In this document: positions 63,417-64,000 of the stretch, in pieces
How the letters are laid out: every line of letters begins with the position of its first letter
Numbering within the stretch: the stretch's first letter is position 1
Assembly: GCA_017465865.1 (NCBI GenBank)
Contig: JAFTVF010000006.1
Span: forward strand, 186,001-250,000
DNA: 64,000 nt
Reading direction: 5' to 3'
Source: Clostridia bacterium
Lineage (GTDB): Bacteria > Bacillota > Clostridia > Christensenellales > Borkfalkiaceae
Program-made: the position numbers and the translations under genes
Notes under the pieces: generated by a model
What the model was told of the DNA's origin: nothing
Seen by the model: the letters and a program-made list of their open reading frames with translations, nothing else
Database searches by the model: none

Positions 63417-64000
63417 TTATTTATTCTTCTTTTTCATCGTAAGCCCGATACGGTTTTTCTTGACGTCTACGTCCTTGATCCATACCTGTACGACTTGCCC
63501 GACTTTCAAGACCTCCGACGGGTGTTTGATATACCGCTCCGTGATCTCGGAGATATGCACCAAACCGTCCTGATGCACGCCGATATCGATAAACGCGCCG
63601 AAATCCACGACGTTACGGACCGTGCCTGTAAGCTCCATACCCGTTTTCAAATCCTCAATCCCCATAACGTCTTTACGGAGCGTAGGCGCGGGCAAGCCCT
63701 CGCGGATATCCCGACCGGGTTTCATAAGCTCGGTAACGATATCGTTCATCGTCGCTTTGTCAAGCTCGGTTTCTTTCGCCGCTTTATCCTCGCCGTAGGC
63801 TTTGATCTTATCGCGAAGATCGGAGATACGGCGCGCTTTTACGTCCTCTTTCGTATAGGAAAACAGGGAAAGTAATTTTTCGGCTTTTGCATAGGATTCG
63901 GGGTGTACAGCGGTGTTGTCGAGGATATTTTCCCCGCCGTCGATCCGCAAGAACCCTGCGCATTGCGTATACGCCTTCTCGCCGAGCTTGGGTACTTTCA
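63417..64000 (-). CDS. tex: Tex-family RNA-binding protein, C-terminal part (runs off the window)
   Basis: The last 194 residues of a Tex/YqgF-like transcription accessory protein. The visible part begins with KVPKLGEKAYTQCAGFLRI and DNTAVHPESY, the helix-hairpin-helix and following region, and ends with an S1 RNA-binding domain (GMELTGTVRNVVDFGAFIDIGVHQDGLVHISEI...VWIKDVDVKKNRIGLTMKK). The frame is open to base 64000, so the true start lies outside. An internal TTG at 63950 is not the start. Confidence 0.93.
   Translation of the reverse strand, partial: KVPKLGEKAYTQCAGFLRIDGGENILDNTAVHPESYAKAEKLLSLFSYTKEDVKARRISDLRDKIKAYGEDKAAKETELDKATMNDIVTELMKPGRDIREGLPAPTLRKDVMGIEDLKTGMELTGTVRNVVDFGAFIDIGVHQDGLVHISEITERYIKHPSEVLKVGQVVQVWIKDVDVKKNRIGLTMKKKNK

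Overview
The window reads as a chromosomal segment of a low-to-mid GC Bacillota of the class Clostridia, probably a gut commensal. Evidence for this is a Spo0A homologue, OhrR and YitT proteins, a GlgC/GlgD pair, an ABC sugar importer without its own ATPase, lipoproteins with Gram-positive lipoboxes, and sigma-A promoters of the form TTGaca-N17-TATAAT in front of most operons. The exact order cannot be fixed from sequence alone; something near Christensenellales would fit. Most genes lie on the minus strand.

Layout. 1-1.8 kb: the 5' part of hflX and a tyrosine recombinase. 2-12.2 kb: one glycogen operon, transcribed glgB-glgC-glgD-glgA-glgP-GH13 amylase. 12.5-15.8 kb: coaE and polA. 16 kb: tRNA-Leu, followed by a partial 'echo' of its own 3' end. 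16.3-19.4 kb: a ROK sugar kinase and a NahK-like hexosamine kinase, divergent from an AraC regulator. 19.4-24 kb: YitT, MgtC, an ABC exporter, and an OhrR/glutathione-peroxidase pair with a visible promoter and operator. 24.2 kb: tRNA-Thr, again followed by an echo of its 3' end. 24.5-50.2 kb: a large Gram-positive polysaccharide utilisation locus. It holds a solute-binding lipoprotein, two permeases, a GH78 rhamnosidase, a GH99-like protein, a six-hairpin glycosidase, a DUF4838 lipoprotein, three large secreted Ig/CBM-like proteins, a 42-residue peptide, two glycosidase-like proteins of unknown family, an AraC regulator and a DUF4091 enzyme. 50.3-55.7 kb: a GH2 enzyme, then a cassette of ABC exporter, S26B-type peptidase, PqqD-like protein, HPr-kinase-like protein and two small lipoproteins sharing the C-terminus W-[S/T]-K-N-Y. 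55.7-58.1 kb: purB, cyclophilin and dCMP deaminase. 58.3-64 kb: groES-groEL, spo0A, an ABC-F ATPase, acpP and the 3' part of tex.

How the genes work together. The sugar locus should bind a rhamnose-containing oligosaccharide outside the cell, import it through the two permeases powered by a shared ATPase encoded elsewhere, and cleave it in the cytoplasm. Incoming glucose can be stored and recovered by the glycogen operon.

The most unusual items are these: the HPrK/PqqD/S26/ABC cassette with its paired lipoproteins; a Spo0A whose receiver has lost its phosphoacceptor aspartate; the two tRNA genes with the same downstream architecture of 3'-end copies; three genes whose promoters predict leaderless mRNAs; and a repeated roughly 150-160-residue module of unknown family in the secreted proteins.
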